Below, piece by piece: positions 43,201 through 50,821 of a DNA stretch of 60,634 nt. Under the pieces are notes generated by a model. It had not been told where the DNA came from. It was given only the letters and a program-made list of their open reading frames with translations, and did not search any database. Both the position numbers and the translations under genes were made by a program. The stretch comes from Rhodospirillales bacterium Ga0074136. GTDB taxonomy: Bacteria; Pseudomonadota; Alphaproteobacteria; Acetobacterales; Acetobacteraceae. The stretch is from contig LNEW01000116.1 in assembly GCA_001464375.1 (NCBI GenBank), positions 1-60,634 of the forward strand, written 5' to 3'. Each line of letters starts with the position of its first letter. Positions within the stretch are counted from its first letter, which is position 1.

Positions 43201-43664
43201 GCGACTGGACGCCGCAGATCAACCTGGGTTTGCCGGTGCTGATCCCGGAGACCTATGTGGCGGACCTGCCGGTGCGCCTCGGGTTGTATCGCCGCATCGG
43301 CGGGCTGGCCTCGGATGGCGAGACGGATGCGATGGGTGCCGAACTGGCCGACCGCTTCGGCCCGGTGCCGACCGAGGTCGAGAACCTGTTGCAGGTGGTC
43401 ACCATCAAGCGCCTGTGCCGCGAGGCGGGCGTCGAGAAGCTCGATGCCGGGCCGAAGGGCATCGTGCTGTCCTTCCGCGGCAACCGCTTCGGCAACCCCG
43501 CCGGATTGGTGGCCTGGGTGCAGTCGCAGAAGAACGCCGTGAAGCTGCGGCCCGACCACAAGCTGGCGCTGCTGCGGGAGATGGACCTGGCGCCACGCGT
43601 GAAGGCCGCGCGTGACCTCTTGGCGGCGCTGGCGCGTGTCGCGCGGCAGACGCGGGCGCCATAA
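40218..43664 (+). CDS. mfd: transcription-repair coupling factor Mfd
   Basis: 1148-residue DNA translocase that removes stalled RNA polymerase and recruits UvrA. UvrB-like domain at about 10-340 (LRFPAWDCLPYDRVSPN), RNA-polymerase-interaction domain with YDGGDRLFVPVENIEILSRFG, helicase motifs GDVGFGKTE, VIVDEEQHFG, LTATPIPRTL, NIVESGLDMP, QLRGRVGRGK, and the C-terminal TRCF domain (LYQLRGRVG to RPDHKLAL). The start is a TTG at 40218 overlapping the sdhE stop, with a G-rich element upstream (GGGGGCGGAG); the protein begins MKTIPVHGAPEG. Full family length. Confidence 0.95.
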   Translation: MKTIPVHGAPEGFDALLLCRRRAETDAPVLHVCRDDSRMARMAEAIGFFAPEVEVLRFPAWDCLPYDRVSPNPEIVAERVATLTRLLEPPARPRILLTTVNALAQKVPPPAIFHDATMTLRKGGRVQPEALTGFLESNGYHRTGTVMEHGEYAVRGGIVDLFPAGESDPVRLDLFGDEIEDLRRFDTATQRSGKVVPELRLRPVGEVFLDEDSRARFRSGYRELFGAAAAEDPLYVSVSAGRKHPGMEHWAGLFHDSMATLIDYVPGASVSFDHQAQDVATARFEMVADHYEARRVPVRIAEGEVPYRPAPPATLHLNRAGWEEMLADGPVLQFSPFGRADVAQGFEAGGRPGSLLTDARTAGENVFAAYAVMVAGQMKAGRRPLLAAWSKGSRERMANLLRENGMAAATAEDWKAARALPDGVVGLVVMGLERGFVADGICVTAEQDILGERIARPPRRRRRADQFIADATEIADGDLVVHQDHGIGRYEGLITIEVNGAPHDCLKLTYDGGDRLFVPVENIEILSRFGTETAGVALDKLGGVSWQNRKARAKSRIRDMAGELIRTAALRRMKDGTLATPPEGVWDEFCSRFPFAETEDQTRAIADVLEDLSAGRPMDRLVCGDVGFGKTEIALRAAFVVAMSGAQVAVVVPTTLLARQHARVFAARFAGFPLNVAQLSRMVTAKEAAEVRDGLKDGRINIVVGTHALLAKGIGFADLGLVIVDEEQHFGVKHKEALKSLKTDVHVLTLTATPIPRTLQLALTGVREMSIIATPPVDRLAVRTFIMPWDPVVLREAIQRERFRGGQIFCVVPRIEDMAKVAERLAEIVPEARTIQAHGRLSPTELERVMTEFGDGKHDVLLSTNIVESGLDMPAVNTLLIHRADMFGLAQLYQLRGRVGRGKLRGYAYLTWPESHRLSAAAQKRLDVMQTLDNLGAGFTLASHDLDIRGAGNLLGEEQSGQIREVGIELYQQMLEEAVADIKAGQGRDGGASERDWTPQINLGLPVLIPETYVADLPVRLGLYRRIGGLASDGETDAMGAELADRFGPVPTEVENLLQVVTIKRLCREAGVEKLDAGPKGIVLSFRGNRFGNPAGLVAWVQSQKNAVKLRPDHKLALLREMDLAPRVKAARDLLAALARVARQTRAP
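41303..41322. repeat. 20-base perfect palindrome within mfd
   Basis: CGGCGAAAAC followed directly by GTTTTCGCCG, with no spacer, inside mfd codons reading AGENVFAA. It includes AAAACGTTTT, an unusually AT-rich patch for this genome. It could bind a dimeric regulator or be coincidence of codons; no gene start is near. Confidence 0.5.
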
Positions 43665-43851
43665 CGCGCGGTCATTCGTGGCGTGGCCCGACAACGCGCA
43701 GTCGTCGCGCTTCGCGGCATCGGGGCGCTGACCGGGCCTAGCCCGCGGGTTCGACGGCCACCACGCGAACGCGACGCGTGATCGCCCGGCGGCCAGTTGC
43801 CAGGAGCCCGGCAGGGCCGTAAGCCGGGGGCGTTCCGACCAAGGTGACCCG

Positions 43852-44634
43852 ATGCCCTTCACTGTCCCCCCGGTGATCCGCCTCTCCTGCGTGGCGGTGG
43901 CCGCAGTCTTCCTCGTGGCCGGGGGGCCTGCGCCCGAACGCCGCACCGCGCCGCGCGCGGCCGTGGTGTCGCCCGTCGCAGCGCCGGTGTCCGAACCCGC
44001 CCCGGTGCCGGGGCGTGTCAGCGCACCGGCCGCCGCGGTCGCGGCGGTCACCACGCCAGACCTGTCGCACCTGTCGCCTGCGGACCGCGCCCGCGCGCTG
44101 GCCGATGCGCGGCGCTGGTCGGGCACGCTGTTCATCGGGTCCTCGGTGGCCGACGGCAAGCTGCGCGACCTGGTGTTCGCACCCTGGACCGGGTCCTGGG
44201 GCGACGACACGCTGGTGGGCGGCGCGGTGCAGTACCGGCTCGGCCGATTCTGGCGCTATTTCATGGTCGATCTGGAGGGCGGCGGCGCCTACCGGTCGGG
44301 CGACACCAACGGCGGCGAGTTCTGGGCCGCGGTGTACCTGCGCTACGATGGCTTCCCCTGGACCAACTACGTCTACACCACCTTCGGCCTGTCGATGGGC
44401 CCGGACTACGTGACGCGCCTGCCGCAGGTCGAACGCGGCACCGATGCACGGCCCGAGCCCAACCAGTCGCGCTGGCTGAACTTCTTCTCGCCGGAACTCA
44501 CCTTCGCGCTGCCGGACTATCCGCAATACGAGGTCGCGCTGCGCTACATGCACCGCAGCGGCATCTTCGGCACCTACAACGGCGTGTATGAAGGTGCGAA
44601 CAGCTTCGTGCTGGGCATGCGCTACCGCTTCTGA
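43852..44634 (+). CDS. outer-membrane beta-barrel protein with a PagL-like lipid A deacylase triad
   Basis: 260 residues: an N-terminal signal peptide (VIRLSCVAVAAVFLVAGG), a Pro/Ala-rich linker (30-70), then amphipathic strands ending in an aromatic C-terminal residue (MRYRF) as in outer-membrane barrels. The last strands read ALRYMHRSGIFGTYNGVYEG: H234, S236 and E247 are close to the His-Ser-Glu triad of PagL, where the spacing is H-x-S and 11 residues to Glu rather than 10. A lipid A 3-O-deacylase is therefore plausible, but this rests on a short match. It lies 187 bases after mfd; that gap shows nothing. Confidence 0.62.
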   Translation: MPFTVPPVIRLSCVAVAAVFLVAGGPAPERRTAPRAAVVSPVAAPVSEPAPVPGRVSAPAAAVAAVTTPDLSHLSPADRARALADARRWSGTLFIGSSVADGKLRDLVFAPWTGSWGDDTLVGGAVQYRLGRFWRYFMVDLEGGGAYRSGDTNGGEFWAAVYLRYDGFPWTNYVYTTFGLSMGPDYVTRLPQVERGTDARPEPNQSRWLNFFSPELTFALPDYPQYEVALRYMHRSGIFGTYNGVYEGANSFVLGMRYRF

Positions 44635-44636
44635 CG

Positions 44637-45200
44637 ATGACGACGCAGGCCTTCCGCCTGCTGCCGCCGTCGTGCGACCTTCTGCCGGGCTACCGCGAAG
44701 CACTGCGCCGTGGCTGGTCGCCCAACAATCTGCGCGACGTCAGCGCCGAGGATCTCGCCGCGAGCGCAGCCGATCCCGATGGCTTCCTCGCCATCCTGCG
44801 CGGCGAGGCAACCGGCACCATCCTGCTGCCCGACGGGCGCGCGGTGCCGCGGTTGCCGGGCGTCACGCGCTGGATGTGGGATGGGGATTTCTGCGGTTCC
44901 CTCAACCTGCGCCACGTGCCGGGACGGCAGGACCTGCCGGCGCATGTCTCGGGGCATGTCGGATATGCCGTGGTGCCCTGGAAGCGAGGGCGCGGCTACG
45001 CGACGCGCGCGCTCGGCCTGATGCTGCCGATCGCGGCCGAACGAGGTCTCGCGTGGCTGGACGCGACTGTCGATCCGGAAAACCACGCGTCACGGCGCGT
45101 CCTGGTGGCGCATGGCGGCCGAGAGATCGGCCCGCAGGGCCCGGCGGATCGCCGCACCGCGCAACGAACCCTGTTCAGGGTGCCGACCGGCCTGGGATGA
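44637..45200 (+). CDS. GNAT-family N-acetyltransferase
   Basis: 187 residues. The acetyl-CoA loop is VVPWKRGRGYATRAL (the R/Q-x-x-G-x-G/A pattern), preceded by the strand GHVGYAV and followed by WLDATVDPENHASRRVLVAHGG, typical of RimJ/L-like or small-molecule GNATs. Two bases after the barrel gene, so probably co-transcribed. The substrate is unknown. Confidence 0.85.
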   Translation: MTTQAFRLLPPSCDLLPGYREALRRGWSPNNLRDVSAEDLAASAADPDGFLAILRGEATGTILLPDGRAVPRLPGVTRWMWDGDFCGSLNLRHVPGRQDLPAHVSGHVGYAVVPWKRGRGYATRALGLMLPIAAERGLAWLDATVDPENHASRRVLVAHGGREIGPQGPADRRTAQRTLFRVPTGLG

Positions 45201-45223
45201 ATGCGGCGCGCCGATGTCGAAAA

Positions 45224-45299
45224 TGGTGGGCGCACGTGGGATCGAACCACGGACCTCCTGCGTGTCAAGCAGGCGCTCATACCACTGAGCTATGCGCCC
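45224..45299 (-). tRNA. tRNA-Val (anticodon GAC)
   Basis: Reading the minus strand, GGGCGCA at the 5' end pairs with TGCGCCC at the 3' end; the anticodon loop TTGACAC between CCTGC and GCAGG gives GAC; the T arm is GTGGTTCGATCCCAC; discriminator A and an encoded CCA (45224-45226) follow. 76 bases, complete. Confidence 0.96.
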
Positions 45300-45359
45300 C
45301 CCGTCCTGGCGGGGTCGCCTGATTAGACGCGGCGCGCGCGGCGCGCAAGGCCCCGCGCT

Positions 45360-46019
45360 TCAGCCATCCACCAGTGCCACATCGATCAGGCGTTCGAGCA
45401 CCTCGGGCTCCTGCGCGCCGGCGATCGCGTGGCGGCCGCCGATGACGAAGCAGGGCACGCCGTTGATGCCCAGGCGATGCGCACGGAGGTTCTCGGCATG
45501 CACCGCATCGGCCTCGGCGCCGTTGTCGAGGAAGCGGTGCACGCCCGCCATGTCCATGCCGATCCGCACCGCCAGCAGCACCAGCGTATCCACGTGGCCG
45601 AGATCGGCACCTTCCGCGAAATAGGCGTGGAACAGCGTGTCGACCATCGCATCCGCAAGGCCCTCGCGCGCGGCGTAGCGGACCAGGCGATGGGCATCGA
45701 GGCTGGAGGGCATCCGCCGAATGCGGTCGAAGCGGAAGGGCACGCCCTCGGCTCGACCGAGTTCGGCGATGGTGGCGTGCAGGCGGCGCGCGCGTTCCTC
45801 GCCGCCGAATTTCCGCGTGAGGAATTCCTGCCGCGGCAGCCCGCCCGAGGGGATGTCAGGATTCAGCAGAAAGGGCCGCCAGAGAATTTCCGCCAGGATA
45901 TCCGGCCGGGTGCGCAGGGCGCGGCGCAACCGACGCGTCCCCAGGTAGCACCACGGGCAGACCAGGTCGAAGACGACCTCGATCTGCAGCCTGGCGCGCG
46001 GGGGGGCGAGGATGTTCAC
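45360..46019 (-). CDS. DsbA-family oxidoreductase (FrnE-like)
   Basis: 219-residue thioredoxin-fold protein with the active-site motif C21-P-W-C24 (FDLVCPWCYLGT) and the cis-proline segment NGVPCFVIG near the C-terminus. No signal peptide is evident, so it is likely cytoplasmic, as for FrnE/2-hydroxychromene-isomerase-like DsbA relatives. The start is GTG at 46019. Its 5' end abuts the decayed flippase remnant, whose last codons run into this gene. Confidence 0.9.
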   Translation of the reverse strand: MNILAPPRARLQIEVVFDLVCPWCYLGTRRLRRALRTRPDILAEILWRPFLLNPDIPSGGLPRQEFLTRKFGGEERARRLHATIAELGRAEGVPFRFDRIRRMPSSLDAHRLVRYAAREGLADAMVDTLFHAYFAEGADLGHVDTLVLLAVRIGMDMAGVHRFLDNGAEADAVHAENLRAHRLGINGVPCFVIGGRHAIAGAQEPEVLERLIDVALVDG

Positions 46020-46334
46020 CGCGCGACCCTAGCACCAGGCAGAAGGCGAGCACCATCAGCGCGCCGATCGCCAGGGACGACCCCACCGCCAGCCAGGGGC
46101 ATGGTGCAGCAAGCCGCGCTGATGCGGCCACTGTTCGCTTGGCGCGCGGATCGACAGGACATGGACCGCGCCGAGCGGCAGCCCCTGACCGCCGAACAGC
46201 GACAGCGCCATCGCCCAGGCGATCACGATGGCGTAGACGCCGAACGCCTGCGCCCGCAGGCGGCGCGCCACGACGATCCGGCTTGCGAAGGCCAGGGCGG
46301 CCCCTGCGGCATTCAAGACAACGCCGAGCAGCAA
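46020..46334 (-). pseudogene. remnant of a polysaccharide flippase (Wzx/MATE-like) gene
   Basis: One frame gives GVVLNAAGAALAFASRIVV then ARRLRAQAFGVYAIVIAWA, the typical start of a polysaccharide biosynthesis/export flippase with its first two helices, followed by SEQWPHQRGLLHHA. Near 46100 the reading frame changes, and the next frame continues with a hydrophobic PWLAVGSSLAIGALMVLAF-type helix that runs straight into the DsbA-like gene. Only about 100 of the expected 400-500 residues remain, with no good start (TTG). A decayed gene. Confidence 0.6.
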
Positions 46335-46423
46335 CCCGTCCTGCTCACCGCTGCGTCAGTCCGCGAGGCTCCACCCATCCGCGCCGCGGGGCTGCATCGG
46401 CGCCAGATCGCCCGGTCGGCCCG

Positions 46424-47263
46424 TCACAGCGGCTGCCCGGCGGTGCGCAGCGGCGGCGCCGGCGCTTCGAGCACGCGGTCACCGCCACCGGCCGCGGCGG
46501 TCGCGAGCGCCCCCTCCGCCGCTGCGATCGCCTCGTCGATCACGGCGCGGATCGGTCCGTCCCCCACCGGGGCGATGCCAATGCTGACCGTCAGGCGGCG
46601 GCCATCCATGCCGGGATGCGCAAGCTGCGCCGAGGCCTCGCGGCGCAGGCGGTCGGCCATGCCGGCGGCGGCCTCGGTGGTGGCGGATGGCAGCAGCGCC
46701 GCGAGCACCCCGGTGCTGGCGTGCCCTGCCACATCCCCGGCGCGTGTCGAATCGCGGAACACCGCGGCGAAGTCGCGCATCACCGCCTCGCTGGCGCTCG
46801 GGCCGCGCGACTGCGCGATCTCCGCCAGGCCGTCGACGCTGGCCGCGACGACCGAGGCGGGCAGCTGGTCGCGCTGGCAGCGCGCCATGGCGGGTATCGC
46901 CTGCCCGATCAGCAGCGCCCGGTTCGGCAGGCTGGTCTGTTGATTGACCGGCGAGGCCTGTTGCGCCTTGAGCCTTTCGCCATCCGCCCGTCGATAGGCC
47001 TGGACCAGCAGGATGAAGGCCAGCGGCAGCATGGCATCCACCAGCAGCCGCAGCGGCCCGCGCCAGCCGCCCGGTCGCCCACCCGACACCAGCGCATCGG
47101 CGGCGAGCACGCCAACCGCGCCGCAGGCCAGCGAGCCGAACGCGGTGAACAGGAAGCGCCGCGGCAGATGCTGCCAGGCGATCATCGCCGCCACGCCGAC
47201 TCCGGCGGCACCGAGGCCGCCCAGCACGACCAGGACCAGCAGCGCCGGGACCAGGAGGTTCAA
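46424..47263 (-). CDS. membrane protein with degenerate GGDEF-like domain
   Basis: 279 residues. Three or so N-terminal membrane helices (about 3-27, 38-60, 70-92) are followed by a domain with the fold of diguanylate cyclases: SLPNRALLIGQ (normally T-x-L-x-N-R), the region where GGDEF should lie reads GHASTGVLAALLP, and RRLTVSIGIAPVG is the typical strand after it. The GGDEF signature and metal residues are lost, so no c-di-GMP synthesis is expected; a signal-reading or structural role is possible. The likely start is TTG at 47263, so the N-terminus is uncertain. Confidence 0.72.
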   Translation of the reverse strand: MNLLVPALLVLVVLGGLGAAGVGVAAMIAWQHLPRRFLFTAFGSLACGAVGVLAADALVSGGRPGGWRGPLRLLVDAMLPLAFILLVQAYRRADGERLKAQQASPVNQQTSLPNRALLIGQAIPAMARCQRDQLPASVVAASVDGLAEIAQSRGPSASEAVMRDFAAVFRDSTRAGDVAGHASTGVLAALLPSATTEAAAGMADRLRREASAQLAHPGMDGRRLTVSIGIAPVGDGPIRAVIDEAIAAAEGALATAAAGGGDRVLEAPAPPLRTAGQPL

Positions 47264-47290
47264 CGGCGCGGCCGGATCACGACGAGGTTT

Positions 47291-47378
47291 TGGCGGAAGG
47301 GGTGGGATTCGAACCCACGAGGGCTTGCACCCTGGCGGTTTTCAAGACCGCTGCCATCGACCGCTCGGCCACCCTTCC
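47291..47378 (-). tRNA. tRNA-Ser (anticodon TGA)
   Basis: On the minus strand GGAAGGG pairs with CCCTTCC, the anticodon loop CTTGAAA between GCGGT and ACCGC gives TGA, a long variable arm follows, the T arm is GTGGGTTCGAATCCCAC, and discriminator G plus encoded CCA end at 47291. 88 bases, the length of a class II tRNA. Decodes UCN-type serine codons. Confidence 0.97.
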
Positions 47379-47391
47379 GCATGGCGGGCTT

Positions 47392-48792
47392 CTATTCGCC
47401 CGCGAGCCGCGCCGCCATCATCGGCGCACCCAGACGCATCATCCCGTTGACGTCCGCCGCCTTGTCCAGGTTCAGCACCGCGTCCGCGAGCTGGCGCGCG
47501 CGTTCGGCGCCCAGCACCGCATCGGCCAGGCCGTGGAACTTGGCGCGCAACTCGGCCTCGGTGAGGAAGTTCGCCGGTTCGCCCTTGGGCACCTTGACCG
47601 TCTTCACGAAGGTCTGCCCGCGTGCGGTCACCGTCAGCTTGCCGGACATGTATTCAGGGAAGTCGGCCTCGACCTCGGCATCCTCGGCCGGCGTGATCTT
47701 GCGCATCAGCGTGCGCAGGTCGGCATCCTGCAGCCAGGCGTAGCTGTCCCAGCCGAAATGGCCGCGGGCCAGCGCGCAGGCCACCACGAAGGGGCCGGAG
47801 AACTGGCCATCCACAACGTTCTGCGGGTTCTGCTTGTATTGCAGCGGCGCGCCGACCAGCAGCATGCCCTTGTTGGGCAGGCCCATGGTCACGCTCTCGA
47901 TCTCCTCGGCCTTGAGGCCCAGTTCCGCGCGCAATGCCAGCGCCGCGTCCACGTTCGCGTGGCCATACCGGCAGGACGGGTACGGCTTCACCGCCGTTTC
48001 CATCAGCTCCCATTCGGTGCCGAGGCCCTGCAGCGCGCGCTCCGGCTTCGGGTTGGGCGCATAGGCGCGCAGGAAGCCGGCCCGGCCCTCCAGCGCCTCG
48101 CCCGCGCCACGGAAGCCCTCGCGGGCCAGCGACGCCGCGGTCAGCCCGTTCAGCGCCGACCAGCCCACCTGGAAGCGCTTCGTCCAGGCACCGTTGTTGA
48201 GGAATTGCAGGCTGCCCGCGGCCTGCGACAGCGCGATGCCGAAGGCGTCCTCGATCTGCGCCGCGTTCAGCCCGAACACCCGTGCCGCGGCCGCCGCCGC
48301 GCCGAAGGCACCGCAGGTCGCGGTCGGGTGGTAGCCGCGCTCGTAATGGTCGCCGCCCGGCAGCGACAGCGCGAGCCGGCAGGTGACCTCGTATCCCGCG
48401 ACGATCGCGCCCAGCAGGGTGCGGCCATCCGCGCCCACCATCTCGGCGGCGGCGAGCGCGGCCGGGATCACCGGCGCACCGGGATGCAGCGTGCCGGCGG
48501 CATGCGTGTCGTCGAAGTCGAGCGAATGGGCCGTGGTGCCGTTCACCAACGCCGCGCCGGCCGGCGTGTAGCGCGCGGAATCGCCGAACACCGCGGCCGA
48601 CCCGGCGGCCAGGCCCAGCGAGCGCACCGCGGCCAGCAGCGGCGCCGTGCTCTCGGCATCGTGACGCCCCCGCAGCATGTTGCCGACCAGGTCGAGCACC
48701 AGGAAGCGGGTGCGGTCCTGCACCGCGGCCGGCAGGGCCTCGAATCGCATGGAAGCGGTGAAGGCGGCGAGTTCGCGCGTGACGGCGGCCAT
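47392..48792 (-). CDS. MmgE/PrpD-family protein
   Basis: 466 residues of the MmgE/PrpD family, which includes 2-methylcitrate dehydratase, cis-aconitate decarboxylase and iminodisuccinate epimerase. NGTTAHSLDFDDTH near residues 84-97 is the family landmark, then HPGAPVIPAALA, GYEVTCRLA and YPSCRYGHANVDAALAL. The substrate cannot be told from sequence; no propionate-pathway genes are adjacent. The start is the ATG at 48792 with AGGAGG eight bases upstream. It lies 13 bases beyond the tRNA-Ser gene. Confidence 0.9.
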   Translation of the reverse strand: MAAVTRELAAFTASMRFEALPAAVQDRTRFLVLDLVGNMLRGRHDAESTAPLLAAVRSLGLAAGSAAVFGDSARYTPAGAALVNGTTAHSLDFDDTHAAGTLHPGAPVIPAALAAAEMVGADGRTLLGAIVAGYEVTCRLALSLPGGDHYERGYHPTATCGAFGAAAAAARVFGLNAAQIEDAFGIALSQAAGSLQFLNNGAWTKRFQVGWSALNGLTAASLAREGFRGAGEALEGRAGFLRAYAPNPKPERALQGLGTEWELMETAVKPYPSCRYGHANVDAALALRAELGLKAEEIESVTMGLPNKGMLLVGAPLQYKQNPQNVVDGQFSGPFVVACALARGHFGWDSYAWLQDADLRTLMRKITPAEDAEVEADFPEYMSGKLTVTARGQTFVKTVKVPKGEPANFLTEAELRAKFHGLADAVLGAERARQLADAVLNLDKAADVNGMMRLGAPMMAARLAGE

Positions 48793-48848
48793 GGCGTTAT
48801 CCTCCTGGGGTTGAAGTCTTGTAGCATTCCCCACGGCGCGGCCAAGGC

Positions 48849-48867
48849 ATGCAACCAGGGTTTGCAT
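48849..48867. promoter_or_regulatory. inverted repeat in the divergent gap before the MmgE/PrpD gene
   Basis: ATGCAA (48849-48854) and TTGCAT (48862-48867) are a six-base inverted repeat seven bases apart, in the 104-base divergent gap (48793-48896) between the PrpD-type gene and mltB. A leftward TACAAG (-10-like) lies just downstream of it. It looks like an operator for a dimeric regulator, but this is inference. Confidence 0.35.
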
Positions 48868-48896
48868 CGCCACGGGGCGCGTGGCACCTGATCGGC

Positions 48897-49925
48897 ATGA
48901 TACCCCGCCGACTCTTCCTCGCCGCCGCCCCGCTCGCCGGATGCGGCGCGGCGGCCACCCCGCCCGCGCCATCCACCGCCGCCCCCGTGGCCGCGGCGCC
49001 GCAACCCTTGCCGGTCACGCCCATCAACGCCGTCTCCTTCGACCGCTTCGTCGAGGGCGTTAAGACCGAGGCACGCCGGCGCGGCATCTCCCAGGCCACG
49101 GTGAACGCCGCCTTCGCAGGCGTGGCGGCCAATCGCCGCATCATCGAGCTCGACCGCCGCCAGGCCGAGGGCGGGCTGCCCTGGGAAGACTACCGCGACC
49201 GCATCATGGTCACGCCGACGCGCATCCAGAACGGCCAGCGCCTGTATCGCGAGAACGCCGACCTGCTGCGGCGCATCGAACAGCGCTACCGCGTCTCGGG
49301 GCGCATCGTCGTGGCCATCTGGGGCGTGGAGACCAACTACGGCGGCAATACCGGCGGCTTCAGCGTGGTCGAGGCGCTGGCGACGCTCGCCTGGGAAGGC
49401 CGCCGGGCATCGTATTTCCGCAACGAATTGTTCGCCGCGCTGAAGATCATCGACGAGGGCCATATCCGCGCCGATCGCATGCGCGGGTCCTGGGCCGGCG
49501 CGATGGGCCAGCCGCAATTCATGCCGTCCAACTTCGACCGCCTGGCGGTTGATTTCGACGGCGATGGCCGGCGCGACATCTGGGACAGCCGCGCCGATGC
49601 GCTGGGGTCGATCGCCCACTACTTCCAGCGCAGCGGCTGGCGGGAGGGCGAATCCTGGGGGATGGAAGCGCGCCCGCCATCCGGCTTCACGCTGGCCGGC
49701 GCGGATACCGAGACCCGCCGGCCCTTGCGCGAGTTCAACCGCCTCGGCTGGCGCACCGCCGCCGGCGGGGCGCTGCCGGACGGGCCGGAGGCGCAGGTCG
49801 TGCTGCCCTCGCGCGGGGCGGGGCAGGTGTTCCTCGGCCATCACAACCTGCGGGTCATCCGCCGCTACAATTCGCCGGTGAACTACGGCCTGGCGGTCGG
49901 TCTGCTGTCGGACCGCGTGGGGTGA
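48897..49925 (+). CDS. mltB: MltB-type lytic murein transglycosylase, lipoprotein
   Basis: 342 residues. The N-terminus PRRLFLAAAPLAGCGA is a lipoprotein signal with the lipobox Cys at C16. The catalytic domain (about 45-330) has WGVETNYGGNTG, containing the catalytic Glu of family 3 transglycosylases, and GAMGQPQFMPSNF. It cleaves peptidoglycan glycan strands from the inner face of the outer membrane. Its stop is shared (one base) with the ATG of the rlpA-like gene. The start is the ATG at 48897. Confidence 0.9.
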   Translation: MIPRRLFLAAAPLAGCGAAATPPAPSTAAPVAAAPQPLPVTPINAVSFDRFVEGVKTEARRRGISQATVNAAFAGVAANRRIIELDRRQAEGGLPWEDYRDRIMVTPTRIQNGQRLYRENADLLRRIEQRYRVSGRIVVAIWGVETNYGGNTGGFSVVEALATLAWEGRRASYFRNELFAALKIIDEGHIRADRMRGSWAGAMGQPQFMPSNFDRLAVDFDGDGRRDIWDSRADALGSIAHYFQRSGWREGESWGMEARPPSGFTLAGADTETRRPLREFNRLGWRTAAGGALPDGPEAQVVLPSRGAGQVFLGHHNLRVIRRYNSPVNYGLAVGLLSDRVG

Positions 49926-50791
49926 TGCGCGCGGCCCTGCTGCTGGTGGCGCTGCTGGCCGGCTGCGGCAGCCCGCCGGCGCGCTACCTGGTGGGCGACC
50001 CGTACCGAATGGGCGGCACCTGGTCATACCCGCGAGAGGATTTTTCCCTCATGGAGACCGGCCTCGCGGCGCGCCACACGGTTGCGGGCTGGTCCAGCCC
50101 CACGGCGAATGGCGAGGCCTGGAGCGACGGCCGCGCGCTGGCCGCGCACCGCACGCTGCAACTGCCCGCCGTCGTGGCCGTCACGAACCTGGAGAACGGG
50201 CGCACGCTGCTGGTTCGGGTGAACGACCGCGGCCCGGTGAACCCCGGTCGCGTCATCGGCCTGTCGGGCCGTGCCGCCACGCTGCTGGGCATTCCCGCCG
50301 GCGGCAGCGCACACGTGCGGATCGCGGTGGATGGCGAGCGCAGCCGGGCGCTGTCCGATAGCGTGCCCGGCCGCGCGGCCACCACCGTGCCGATCGAGGC
50401 GGCGCCGCGCGCCGTCGTCGCCGCCGAAAGCCTGGACGCGCCGCCCGGCGCACGCAGCGCCGCGCCGGCCCGCGCGGCGGCGCCCGTGCGCCAGGCCGCG
50501 GCGGAGAGCGTCGCCACGCCGCCCGCCGACCTGCCGCTGCCCGAGACCGTGGCGCAGGCGGCGCCTAGCCCCGGCCGGGTGATGCTGGAAGCCGGCACGC
50601 TGTCGCGCCCCGAAGCGGCCGCGCGCCTGGCGGCGCGCATCCCGGGCGCGCGGGTCGAGGCCTTCGGCCCGCGGCGCGACCAGCAGTTCCGTGTGCGGCT
50701 CGGTCCCTTCGACAGCGTGGCGCAGGCCGACACGGCGCTTGAGCGAACGCTTGCCGCGGGCGTATCCGGTGCGCGCATCCTGGTGGACTGA
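49925..50791 (+). CDS. rlpA: RlpA-like septal lipoprotein (DPBB and SPOR domains)
   Basis: 288 residues: lipobox LLAGCG, a double-psi beta-barrel with the RlpA motifs GLAARHTVAGWSSP and VTNLENGRTLLVRVNDRGP (catalytic Asp), GRVIGLSGRAATLLGI, an Ala/Pro-rich linker (150-215), and a C-terminal SPOR domain (about 220-288) that binds denuded septal glycan. The family expects an HG-like start of the DPBB; here YYA/H equivalents are diverged, so enzyme activity is uncertain. The start is the ATG at 49925 overlapping the mltB stop; a GTG three bases upstream is in frame. Confidence 0.85.
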   Translation: MRAALLLVALLAGCGSPPARYLVGDPYRMGGTWSYPREDFSLMETGLAARHTVAGWSSPTANGEAWSDGRALAAHRTLQLPAVVAVTNLENGRTLLVRVNDRGPVNPGRVIGLSGRAATLLGIPAGGSAHVRIAVDGERSRALSDSVPGRAATTVPIEAAPRAVVAAESLDAPPGARSAAPARAAAPVRQAAAESVATPPADLPLPETVAQAAPSPGRVMLEAGTLSRPEAAARLAARIPGARVEAFGPRRDQQFRVRLGPFDSVAQADTALERTLAAGVSGARILVD

Positions 50792-50821
50792 CATGCCCGC
50801 CGATTCGCGAAAGGCTTCGAC

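Noticed and set aside
45224-45299. tRNA-Val 3' end as a phage attachment site
   Set aside because: No second copy of its 3' end is visible in the window and no integrase gene is near.
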